In this document: piece after piece, positions 24,081 through 32,525 of the stretch
Position numbering within the stretch: position 1 is the stretch's first letter
Layout of the letters: the number at the start of each line of letters is the position of its first letter
Source of the DNA: Flaccisagitta enflata
Taxonomy: Eukaryota; Chaetognatha; Sagittoidea; Aphragmophora
DNA: 64,000 nt
NCBI GenBank assembly: GCA_965153355.1
Contig: OZ231128.1
Location: forward strand, 7,874,001-7,938,000
Direction of reading: 5' to 3'
Translations under genes and position numbers: made by a program
The notes under the pieces: generated by a model
What the model was told of the DNA's origin: nothing
Databases searched by the model: none
The model's input: the letters and a program-made list of their open reading frames with translations, nothing else

Positions 24081-25501
24081 CAGGCCTGTATATTCTTGAG
24101 TTTCCCCCCCCCCCCCGGTGGGGGGGAAAAACAGGGGTGTATATAGTTGAGCGGCTTTTGATTTTATTCCCCCCCCCCCTGCCTTTGATTTTCTTCCCCG
24201 CGACATGTTGTGTTGCGTTACAATTTTTTTTATTTTCTTCCCCTCAAAGCTATAAAACAGTATATTTTAGGTTTGAATAGTGTTAAATTGTATTGTTGTA
24301 ATTGTATTTTACCTTTTGGTACTACCAAAAGTGTTAGAACTTCAAAAATTTTCTTTTTTCTTTTTTTCAAACTTTTGATTTTCTTCCCCATCTCCAAACC
24401 TTTTGATTTTATTCCCCCCCGGGGGGGGGGGGGAATACTCAACTTTATACACCCCTGGAAAAAAATCAAAGGGTCTGGAGATGGGGAAGGAAATGAAAGG
24501 GGGAAAAAAGAGAAAAAAAGGAAATTTGGGGAAAATATAACTTTTTACAGTACCAAATCATAAAACTCAATTAGTACCCTGTCTTCAAAAGCAACTGATA
24601 CCAGCAAAAGATGTATTGCATGAAAACGATTCATATTTCAAAATTCGGGTTTTTTGTATCTGAAAGCATAATTACTGCGGTTTTTTCATGCAAAATTTCA
24701 GCACTTTTATCCAACTGGTTTAGCCTCTATATCATTTTTGAGTGTGACACCATTTGATGCATTTCAGCTTTTCCTTTCAGACATGAGTGGAGGTGTCATT
24801 TCAAACCTCTGTAACTTTTAAACGTTTTGAGCTAGAAAGCTGGGATTGGTCTCAAAATAAAAGAGTTTTTGAAGGAGATTACATAAAGTCTAAGAAAAAA
24901 GAATATTTTGCTGTATTCATAACGTTTTTGTGTAGTTTTTCACTTTTTTTCATGTTCCATCAATACTTTATGTAAGAATTTCATCTTTTTTTTTTAGAAT
25001 ATCCTATGATTATGCACTTAAAGAAAAAAAATCAAATTAGTAATGAATATATGCTAGATTGGGATACGTTTTGATATTCTCAATCAATTTTTTGGCTAAT
25101 CGTATATAATCATTGAGGCCTAACTCATTTGTTTTGTGTAAAAATTGCTAGATTTAGTGGAAAATTTGGGTATATTTAAAAAGGATGTAGAGGCTAAACC
25201 AGTTGGAAAAAAATGCTGAAATTTTGCATGAAAAAACCGCAGTTGATATGCTTTCAGATAGAAAAAACCCGAATTTTGAAATATGAATCGTTTTCACATA
25301 ATACATCTTTTGCTGGTATCAGTTGCTTTTGATGACAGGGTAAAACAAAATTTAACACTATTTAAACCTTAACTACATAGTTTTATTGCTATATGGGGGA
25401 GAAAATCATGGATATAAAAACGCGACGCGACGCGTCGCGGGGAAGAAAATCAAAGGCAGGGGGGGAAAAAATCAAAAGCGACTCATGAATTTACACCCCT
25501 G
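24081..25501. mobile_element. Family G inverted-repeat elements with C/G homopolymer ends, overlapping pair
   Basis: Two left ends (24081, CAGGCCTGTATATTC; 24132, CAGGGGTGTATATAGTTGAG) and two right ends (about 24457, ATACACCCCTGG; 25501, AATTTACACCCCTG) are present. The 24132/25501 pair shares arms of about 150 bp, including GCCTTTGATTTTCTTCCCCG on the left and its inverse on the right. Runs of C and G follow the ends. A family M MITE sits inside (24577-25340). The small copy at 61939-62162 defines the family. Confidence 0.65.
24577..25340. mobile_element. TA-flanked MITE with ~165-bp terminal inverted repeats
   Basis: Ends CCCTGTCTTCAAAAGCAACT and its inverse ending GATGACAGGG, flanked by TA at 24575-24576 and 25341-25342. 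The arms are very similar for about 165 bp, through the word GGTTTAGCCTCTA. This suggests a fairly young insertion or an exchange between arms. Interior non-coding. Nested in a G element. Confidence 0.85.
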
Positions 25502-25559
25502 AATAAATACGAATCGGCCATGAGTATTCTTCGCTTTTCAGACAATTGGAGAAGAGTAT

Positions 25560-26205
25560 TATTTTTTCGTCGTCATCACTGTCATCGTCGTCAACATCTT
25601 TGTCGTCAACATCTTCATCGTCGTCAACATCGTCATCTCGGCCGTTATCGTCGTCGTCATCGCCATGGCGTTGTTGTCACCATTTTCATCGCAGTCATTG
25701 TTGTCATCGTTTTCTTGGGCGTCGTCACTGTCGTCATCGCCTTCATCACCATCTCTATTGTCTTCGCCATCGTCGCCGTCACCGTTTTCTTTGTCACTCT
25801 TGTCATGGTCATCGTCACCATTGTTGTCATTGACTCATTGTCGCCGTCACCTTCATCGTCGTCACCATTGTCGTTGTCACCGTGGTCGTCATCAACGTCA
25901 TTATCATCGTCGTCGTCACCGTCGTCATTGTCGTTGTCGCCACCCTCGCCATCACGATCTTTATTGTCACCTTTGTTGTAATCGCGATTGTCATCACCGT
26001 TGTCTTCATGGTCTGTGTCGTCATCGATGTCGCCGTCACTTTCGTCGTCACCGTCAAAATCGTTGTGGTGGTCGACTGGTTGTTGTCCTTGTCGTCGTCG
26101 TCGTCGTTGTTGTTGTTGTTGTCGTCGTCGTCGTCATCATCGTTGTCGCCACCGCGAATGATCATCTTTGTACTGGTCGTAGTCCTCGTCATTTTTGTCA
26201 TTATA
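25560..26205. repeat. (GTC/ATC)-rich trinucleotide minisatellite
   Basis: About 640 bp of interleaved GTC, ATC, TTC and ACC triplets such as GTCGTCATCACTGTCATCG. Because the unit is a multiple of 3, all six frames are largely open. The resulting His-Arg, Ser-Pro, Val-Ile and Asp-Asn-rich frames are artefacts. Confidence 0.9.
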
Positions 26206-26254
26206 GTGCGTCAACCATCACAATCCTTCAGGCTTAACTTAGAAATACATAGTG

Positions 26255-26508
26255 TATAAAAACTTCCGTCTGTCCATCCTTCTGTCTGTCTGTCTACCCA
26301 TCCATTCATTCATTCGTCCATCCAGTGGTCTGTCCATTGGTTTGTCACAAAGTTGTTTCAGGGCGTTTTGTAGTTCAATGGTTTTTAAAAGTTTTAGTCT
26401 GTTCATATGTCTGTCTGCCTGACTTTTTTGAAAGTGTCGACGCACGCGACCTAGGTCTAATGACCTTGTTGTCTCGCACGCGACTTATAGGTGTTGGCCT
26501 TGTTCTTC
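26255..26508 (-). mobile_element. Family H element with two 5' ends in tandem
   Basis: Minus-strand reading begins AACAAGGCCAACACCTATAA, GTCGCGTGCGAGAC. About 40 bases later it restarts with AACAAGGTCATTAGACCTAG, GTCGCGTGCGTCGAC. The rest contains GACAGACC and GACAGACAGACAG words. No 3' terminal hairpin was recognised. It sits next to the LINE fragment at 26509. Confidence 0.55.
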
Positions 26509-26835
26509 AAGATGGCCACTCTTACTTTTTCTTTCCATTCGTTTGGGGTCATCCTTATTATATCCCAATTTGTCTCTAGGTCATTCTCTGTTAGTTTGTT
26601 AGTTATTTGTTTCGCCCACGCTATGTTATGCGTTTTTCGATATTTCAGATATCTGTGGCTCCAATGAGGTTCAATTCGGGTAGGAAGCTTGTGGAGGTAG
26701 ATGAATTGCTTGGGTTATGTACAGTAGTCCGAAAGAATATACAATGGACACATTTGGCGAGGTGGATGGCAGATTAAAAAGTCGTTTTATTACGCAAATG
26801 CCGATTGTGTCTGTTTTTCTTCTTTGATGGTTAAC
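26509..26835 (-). pseudogene. LINE ORF2 C-terminal region, left of an F insertion
   Basis: Two minus-strand frames carry the region downstream of the RT core. One contains CVIKRLFNLPSTSPNVSIVY and FGLLYI, the other HWSHRYLKYRKTHNIAWAK, ending near KEKVRVAILK at 26509. A frameshift near 26690-26700 separates them. The sequence continues the reverse transcriptase at 27702-28529, which is interrupted by the F element. It ends where a family H element begins. Confidence 0.7.
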
Positions 26836-27701
26836 AGCAGCCCAAAGGCAGTAAGTGGTCAGCGGTACCCGTGCCCTGCTTGAGTAGGAAGTGATGTAGG
26901 TGGAGAGGGAGCAGGGCAGCGGCCCCAAAGGGGACAAAGTCCTGTAGAACACAGGGGGAATCTGTCCGTCCGTCCATCCGTTTGTCCGTCTGTCCGTCCT
27001 GTTTGCCTTCCTTCTGTCCAGGATGCCCTGTTATTCAAATTTTCATTGAATATCAAGGAGAACTGACAAAAGGCAGAATATGGACAATGGTACCCTTGCC
27101 ATTTTTGTATAGTTTGTAGGTTAAGTTGAGGCAGGAGCAGGCCAGGATCTGGGTCTCTGAGGCCAGAATCTGGGTCTCAGAGACCAATTTCTTGGTCTCA
27201 GAGGCAAGGATTCCAGTTTCTGAGGTCAGGATTTGGTCCTCTGAGGCTAGGATTTAGGTCTTTTAGGCCAGCACCTAGGTCTTGGAGGTCAGAATCTGGG
27301 TCCCAAAGGTCAGGATCTGGGTTTCAAAGGCTTGGATGTGGGTTTTTAGAGCCAGAATCTAAGTTTAAGGGGCCAAGATGATAGAACTCGGACCAGAATT
27401 CAGGTTTTCTAGCCAGATAAGGCCCATTTTACCTGGTCTTACGCCATTTTGCCTGGATTTGGCCAATTTTGGGCGGATTTGGACCATTTTGCTCGGATTT
27501 GGGCAATACAGTTTGGATTTGGGCCCCAAAGGAGACGAAGCCGAGGGTGGGGCGGGGGGGACGGACGGACATACGGACCTACGTACGGACGTACGGACAG
27601 ATGGACAGATGCAGGGATGGACGGATGGACGGACGGACAGACAGACAGATTCCCCCTGTGTTCTACAGGACTTCGTCCCCTTCGGGGCCGCTGCCTAAAA
27701 A
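26836..27701 (+). mobile_element. Family F element inserted in a LINE
   Basis: Start AGCAGCCCAAAGGCAG, then GGTCAGCGGTACCCG and the stem-loop GTGCCCTGCT...AGCAGGGCAGCGG. Next is the inverted repeat GTCCTGTAGAACACAGGGGG. The right end is CCCCCTGTGTTCTACAGGAC, CCCCTTCGGGGCCGCTGCCTAAAA. The interior (27125-27500) holds about 17 consecutive 21-bp units, for example CTGAGGCCAGAATCTGGGTCT. LINE coding sequence lies on both sides, so the borders are known to within a few bases. The copy at 56408-57140 matches unit by unit. Confidence 0.8.
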
Positions 27702-28529
27702 CCATGATTCTGCATTATCAAGAAGGGATGGAATAATGTAAATGTCATAGAGATTCAAAATAACCTTAGATTCTATACCGTACATGACGTCTGTTGTATT
27801 GATTTTTCTCATTAGTGCGCTTGTTTTATTTTCTCTACTCAATATTTTCTTTTCATTTTTTCCATCACTTGTTATTTCGTCACCGAGGTATTTACATGAA
27901 GAAGCGTTTCCAATGACCTGATTGCCTAATTGCCATTCTTCAAGAATTTTTGTCTTCTTTCCAATGGTCATCATTTTGCATTTGTCTAAGCCCCACTTGA
28001 GCTTGTTGGCCTTGGCAAAATCGTCTACTTTAGCGAGTATTACCTTTTCGATGTCTTGTGTCATTGTTAAGACATCATCGACCCATTCAAGGCATCCTAT
28101 CAAAAAGTCTTCATCAATTTCTACCGCTCCTTCAATTTCGCCGCACAAGAACTTTTCTGACAACGTATCCATTTGTTTAGCGAAAAGTCTGCCTTGTAGG
28201 CAAGAGCATTGACGCCCGCCATTTTCTCTAACTTTATGCCCTGTTGGGCCAAAACGCGCCATATTTTACCGCGGACTCCTGCGTTCCATGCTACATGTAG
28301 CATATTTTGAACATCTGCTTGGTCATAGGCTTTGTGGACGTCGAAGAAGTTGATATACAAAGGTTGCTTTCTTTCTAACGCGATGTTCATAGCCGATCTT
28401 AGAATGAACAAGTGATCGCATGTTGCTTCACCTTTTTTTTCCACCTCCTTGGCTGTTGGTGAATTCCATGAGTATTGCCATCCTGTTGCACTCCTTCACA
28501 CCATTCTCGACAATATCGTAACCACGCGT
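27702..28529 (-). pseudogene. LINE reverse transcriptase core, frameshifted
   Basis: Minus-strand frames cover most RT motifs of a non-LTR retrotransposon. They include GEATCDHLFILRSAMN (template-binding region), INFFDVHKAYDQAD (first catalytic Asp in FDVHKAYD), LFAKQMDTLSE, and CLEWVDDVLTM (the catalytic DD box, here WVDD instead of the usual F/YADD). GLDKCKMM and CKYLGDEIT follow, then YIIPSLLDNAESW. Breaks: a one-base shift in the T8 run at 28433-28440 and another near 28205-28215. Sequence with similar character continues upstream of the first break to about 28529, where a MITE abuts. The copy is dead. The clade is not resolved; the endonuclease domain is not in the window. Confidence 0.85.
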
Positions 28530-28531
28530 TA

Positions 28532-28956
28532 CACGCTTTTCATTTTATAAGAACATGGATTTTTAAAGTCAGCCTCAGCGTTCTTATTTTCAGCCTCTTT
28601 TTGAGGCTTAAGCGTTCTTAAAATGTTCTTATTTTTGAATTAGATAATCTCTTTAACTATATATTTATATTAATATAAAAGTTTGTTTTTTTAAGCAATT
28701 GTAAAATAAAAGACATTTTCATTAAATAAAAAGAAATGTAAGATTAATATTTGATTAATAATGAATTATCATTTTAGAGAGCATTATCAGAATATCCATC
28801 ATTCAGGGTTTTTCATCTGATTTCACTAATCTTTTAAAAATTTATATTCTTATCTTCAAATCTGAGGCTCAGCATGTTTTTAAGATGTTCTTATTTTTTG
28901 GCCAAATCTGAGGCTGATGTTCTTATAAACAGTGTTCTTATAAAAAGAAAAGCGTG
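28532..28956. mobile_element. TA-flanked MITE, TATAAGAAC subfamily
   Basis: Ends CACGCTTTTCATTTTATAAG and CTTATAAAAAGAAAAGCGTG are inverted and flanked by TA (28530-28531, 28957-28958). Subterminal CAGCCTCAG/CTGAGGCTG words combined with GTTCTTAT mirror the design of the 22165-22767 element, which has GTGCTTAT instead. Interior AT-rich, non-coding. Confidence 0.85.
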
Positions 28957-28958
28957 TA

Positions 28959-29284
28959 CTTGTTTATTTTGACTAACAGTTGTTACCATTTGATAATGTA
29001 TCATGCCATCAATGGCGACTCGCAAGAGTTAAGATGCCGTAAAATCCAATGAAAAGTATCCATCTATCCGTCTAACCTATTCCCATGCATAAAATCCTTG
29101 ACTTTTGTTCTTCTTTTCAAATTCTCTAGTTTTGTAGCAGATGTCAGAGATGAATGCAGATTGAAAGAAAAGAACACTCAAGGCGACTCATTGAGTTGCA
29201 AGTCCGAATAAACGGCGCAGTGATGAACGAGGGGAGGCAAGCACCATGGCAGGAGCGACGACGCCAAAAAGTCATTGGTCTTCA
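28959..29284. other. Spacer
   Basis: No gene or paired ends recognised. It may contain upstream LINE sequence too decayed to read. Confidence 0.35.
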
Positions 29285-29545
29285 TTTACAAGAGGACCAC
29301 ACTTAGGGTAGGGTTGGGTTTAGGGGTAGGGTGGGGTTTAGGTTAGGTTTGGGTTTAGGGGTAAGGGGGATAGGGGTAGGGTTACAAATTTAGGGTTAGG
29401 GGTTGGTTGGGGGTAGTTTAGGGGTAGGTGGGGCTTGGGGTAGGGGGGTTAGGGGTGGGGGGTTAAGGGAAGGTGGAATTTAAGGGGTAGGGTTTAGTTG
29501 AGGAGTAGGTTTAGGGGTAGGGGGGGTAGGGTTACAGACGCTAGA
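29285..29545 (+). repeat. Degenerate G-rich TTAGGG/TTTAGGGG-like tract
   Basis: About 260 bp made of variants such as GGGTTTAGGGGTAGGG, TTAGGGTTAGGGG and GGGGTAGGGGGG. It reads as a diverged telomere-like repeat on the plus strand, with dense G-runs able to form quadruplexes. No exact (TTAGGG)n run longer than about two units is present. Confidence 0.7.
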
Positions 29546-29762
29546 AAAAGTGTGTTTCACGTGTAACTGTTTGCCAAGTCGTTACCATCTTGGCCATAAA
29601 TATACGGACAGCTTTAAAGTGTCATAGCTCGCTCAATTTTAGTTGCAGTGAGATGATTTTTTTTTCAAAATTCGCAGTTTCAAAAAATCTATCAAATGAG
29701 ACCAAGCTGGTTCCTGTATCTTCAGCAAAGAGGAGGACGACGACATCGTAGTCGAACGCGTC

Positions 29763-30650
29763 ATGAAGCCTCCGGGCACCGGAGTCAAACCGTCTCCAAA
29801 ACAAGTCAAAGCCGCTTGTGCATCAATCTCTTCCGACGTGCAACACAGAGAGTTTCGCACCGCCGCTAACGCCGCCACACTTGCCGCACCAGCAGCATCC
29901 AAAAGCACTGCCAAGAAATCCGGTTCCAAATTTACCCACTCCCCACTACCGCGTCCACCAACTCTGCCGAAGAATAAAGGTCTCTACGTGCCACTGGAAC
30001 ATTCATGCTCCTCTCCCTCCCCTCCAACCCACAGGAGGGTGATTGCAAACAGCCCAAATGTGGATGAGAATTCGGCAGATGACAGCGCCGACTCCTACCG
30101 CATCCTCGAAGACACCAAGAAGAAAACCCCCGCCATGAAAGGGAAGCTGAATGAGCTGCGTCGCGAAGAACCGGATCCTGGAGCCAAAGGACCAACAGCC
30201 AAACCATCCACCACTCCGTCCGCCAAAGCATCGGGAAAGACGGATGCAGCAGAGAAGAAGGGAAGACTTGTGATGCATCCCCTTACGAGCCTCGCCAAGA
30301 AAGCGGGGGCTCTTGGACGTGATGCCTCGATCCCAAGTATCATCACCTATGGCTACTGCGGGATTCACGCCAGTGCAGCGGACCACATTTCGAGAGCGGA
30401 TGCTATCGGTGCCACCATCGTTTGGAAAGTTGGGAACCCCCCCCCCGAACGCCAATATGTCTTCAGAGAGCTCACGGACAGAGAGCTTCAAAGGATCCCG
30501 ATCACTCCGAACGAAGGCAGAGACGTGGAAGACGACGCCAAAAAAAAAGAAAAAAAGGATGAAACGGACGAGGAAGAGTACAAACAACCCCCACATCACA
30601 TCTATATCCATTGCTTCCTAACCCAAACGCGAGCCATGGCGACGACGTAA
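29763..30650 (+). CDS. Uncharacterised 295-residue protein or exon
   Basis: This is the longest frame in the window that is not a simple repeat. It has balanced codon use, is GC-richer than its surroundings and contains no internal stop. The ATG at 29763 may not be the true start. The frame stays open back to 29700, and a good acceptor-like stretch (TTCCTGTATCTTCAG, ending 29725) precedes an acidic block, so an exon starting at 29726 is plausible. The protein is Ser/Pro/Lys-rich and probably largely disordered up to about residue 170. It then has an ordered-looking segment (about 175-245, including ITYGYCGIHASAADHIS) and a Lys/Glu-rich stretch near 255-275. I recognise no domain. It could be a gag-like ORF1 of a retrotransposon or a captured host exon. 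It lies between Tc1-type inverted repeats. Confidence 0.5.
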   Translation: MKPPGTGVKPSPKQVKAACASISSDVQHREFRTAANAATLAAPAASKSTAKKSGSKFTHSPLPRPPTLPKNKGLYVPLEHSCSSPSPPTHRRVIANSPNVDENSADDSADSYRILEDTKKKTPAMKGKLNELRREEPDPGAKGPTAKPSTTPSAKASGKTDAAEKKGRLVMHPLTSLAKKAGALGRDASIPSIITYGYCGIHASAADHISRADAIGATIVWKVGNPPPERQYVFRELTDRELQRIPITPNEGRDVEDDAKKKEKKDETDEEEYKQPPHHIYIHCFLTQTRAMATT

Positions 30651-30799
30651 CGAAGAATGTATCAAATGGTGAAGAAAGTAACCGCCACAAGATACTATTA
30701 AATTATATTAATCTAGACTCGCGCTTGATACTTAGGCGACGAGTGCATTCGCCAAATGGGAAGAACCCTGAAGAATATGTGTCAATTCAGTTTTAACCG

Positions 30800-31155
30800 T
30801 CGAACCGCACCGTGAGTAGATTTAGTAGGAAGGGACTCCTGATGTGCTTTTCGGTTTTCACTAAATAGCTTAGCTTGATTATGTTCGGGCTTGTCTCCTG
30901 CCCTTTTCCTGTCACATTCTTTGAGCCGGTATGCACCGCGCGTTGCCCCAAGTGTTTTTCTCGATGGGTTTCGTTATGGCATTGTCGTGACCAATTTTGG
31001 GCACGCCCATCTCCCGATGGATTCAACTTAGTTTGTTGTTAAATAGACATAGATCCAGTTTGTTGAAAAATGTTCTTACTTGTTGCTCCTTATCCGATTT
31101 TATGTCGTGGTATACAATAAACAAGTTCATTCTCATTCTCATTCTCATTCATTTA
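30800..31155 (+). mobile_element. Probable retroposon 3' end with (TTCTCA)n tail
   Basis: After the 295-codon frame, about 350 bp without coding lead to AATAAA (31116-31121), followed directly by a TTCATTCTCATTCTCATTC simple tail (31127-31152). A polyadenylation-like signal followed by a short microsatellite is the usual 3' terminus of LINEs/SINEs that lack poly(A). The relation to the upstream frame is inferred from adjacency only. Confidence 0.45.
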
Positions 31156-31199
31156 GAAATGAGAGCAGAACAAAGAAAACTTTTGCTTTTTGCAAAATC

Positions 31200-31557
31200 G
31201 GTGGGGCGATTTTTTTCTAGCCTCTTGAAGATAGCACACTGGTGCTTCGCACCAATATGCAAAGAAATGGCAGAAATATGGATGAGTTCAGCTCATCCCA
31301 GGTTAGCGCGGACCTGTTTGGATCTCAATCCAATAGAGAATATGTGGAATGAAACAAAAAAACCGCAGCAACACAAGAAAACAACAACAAAATTGGGGCA
31401 GAAAATAATGATGCAAAAGGTTTGGAACATAATCACTCCAGAGTACCTCCAATCTCTCTACAAGTCAATGCCACAGCCTGTACAGGCGACAAAGGATACC
31501 CAAGACAGTGATGCTAAAAATCAGATGCATTCTGACAGGTTTTCTGTTCACTTTTAG
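31200..31557 (+). pseudogene. Tc1/mariner transposase C-terminal remnant
   Basis: The plus-strand frame contains LDLNPIENMWNETKK, the hallmark (S)PDLNPIEN(L/M)W block of the DDE domain of Tc1-like transposases, and YLQSLYKSMPQPVQA, the usual final helix. Another frame just upstream (31230-31300) gives HTGASHQYAKKWQKYG and VQLIP, the preceding conserved block. So at least one frameshift and in-frame stops are present. The DNA-binding N-terminus and the first two catalytic Asp blocks are not recognisable. It cannot encode an active enzyme. Confidence 0.8.
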
Positions 31558-31620
31558 ACAGTAAATAAACTTATACACCAACTGTCCGTATATTTATGGC
31601 CAAGATGGTAATTAGGCAAA

Positions 31621-31789
31621 TATATGGACGGATGGACGGACTTGTCGCCGTACCGGAGAGTGGTTTCTTGTCGCGAAGCACGCTCCAGAAAAAATTTTTC
31701 GTTGCTTTTGAAGCAACTCTATATACGCAAGATAGGACAGTCGGAAGAAAAGTAGATAAATGACGCACATTTTGGGTTGACGCGAAATC
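31621..31789. other. Spacer
   Basis: Contains a short GGACGGATGGACGGAC word of the type seen inside H elements. Nothing else recognised. Confidence 0.35.
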
Positions 31790-31957
31790 GGAACGGTGGT
31801 CTCTGAGTATTGCTACCCCTGCCAATCCACATTACGGCCCCCACCCAATCACATTTGCACTGCTCCTGCCCACTCACTTTCACTCAACTGCCCCTGCCCA
31901 CCCGCAAACGACAACTTGTTTGTGTATCTGGCTTTGCAAAATCCTCCATCCCTCAAT
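31790..31957 (-). mobile_element. Family H 5' end, eroded
   Basis: Minus-strand reading gives AAAGCCAGATACACAAACAA, GTCGTTTGCGGGTGGGCAGG, then a second GTGGGCAGGAGCAGTG block. The 5' hairpin is degraded but the GATACAC loop and the GGGTGGGCAGG block are intact. No 3' end located. Confidence 0.5.
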
Positions 31958-31989
31958 CACTTTGTGGTTGCGTGCACCCGTCTCATAAT

Positions 31990-32181
31990 TTCCACAACAC
32001 CAACGACATCAACAACAACAACAATGGCAACAACAATGGCAACAACAATAACGGCGACGACGACGACGACAACGACGAAAGCAACAACAACAACAACTCG
32101 GAGGAAGTACCGATAAAGGCGGCTAATCGCCGTAGGAAAAAAGTAGTAAATTCTAGAAGAAAAAGAAACAAAAAGAGAGAA

Positions 32182-32248
<67 letters not shown>

Positions 32249-32434
32249 AAGAGAAAAAGAGATAGAAAAAGAAAAAAAGAAAGAAAAAGGAGAAATAGAG
32301 AGAGATACAGAGAGAGAGAGAAAGAAAAAGAGAAAGAAAAAGAGAAAGAGATAGAGAAAGAGATAGAGAAAGAGAAAGAGAAAGAGAAAGAGAAAAAGAA
32401 AGAGAGAGCCAGAGAGACAGAGAGACAGAGAGAC

Positions 32435-32475
<41 letters not shown>

Positions 32476-32525
32476 TAGAGAGAAAGAGAGAGAGAGAAAG
32501 AGAGAGAGAGAATGAGAGAGAGGGG
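31990..32525. repeat. (CAA)n then long GA-rich low-complexity tract
   Basis: CAACAA/GGCAAC/CGACGA repeats (about 32000-32100) are followed by 370 bp of GA, GAAA and GACA variants (32160-32525). The Ser-Leu and Arg-Glu frames here are artefacts. Confidence 0.9.

Larger units (their letters stand above)
29570..31620 (+). mobile_element. Inverted-repeat-bounded unit with Tc1-like transposase remnant
   Basis: A ~42-bp inverted repeat (29570-29612, GTTACCATCTTGGCCATAAA and TATACGGACAG; inverse at 31581-31620) bounds about 2 kb. The right part (31250-31557) encodes a Tc1/mariner transposase C-terminus. The sequence just inside the left repeat looks like a transposon 5' UTR. The middle holds an unrelated 295-codon open frame and a retroposon-like tail, so the transposon has either captured or been invaded by other DNA. 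Confidence 0.65.

Noticed and set aside
25520-26259. Histidine/arginine-rich or Val/Ile membrane-like proteins from several long frames
   Set aside because: All overlap the GTC/ATC triplet minisatellite, which keeps every frame open.
30003-30611. A 202-codon minus-strand frame opposite the 295-codon frame
   Set aside because: It is the shadow of the plus-strand frame: Cys/Trp/Phe-rich composition, no recognisable motif.
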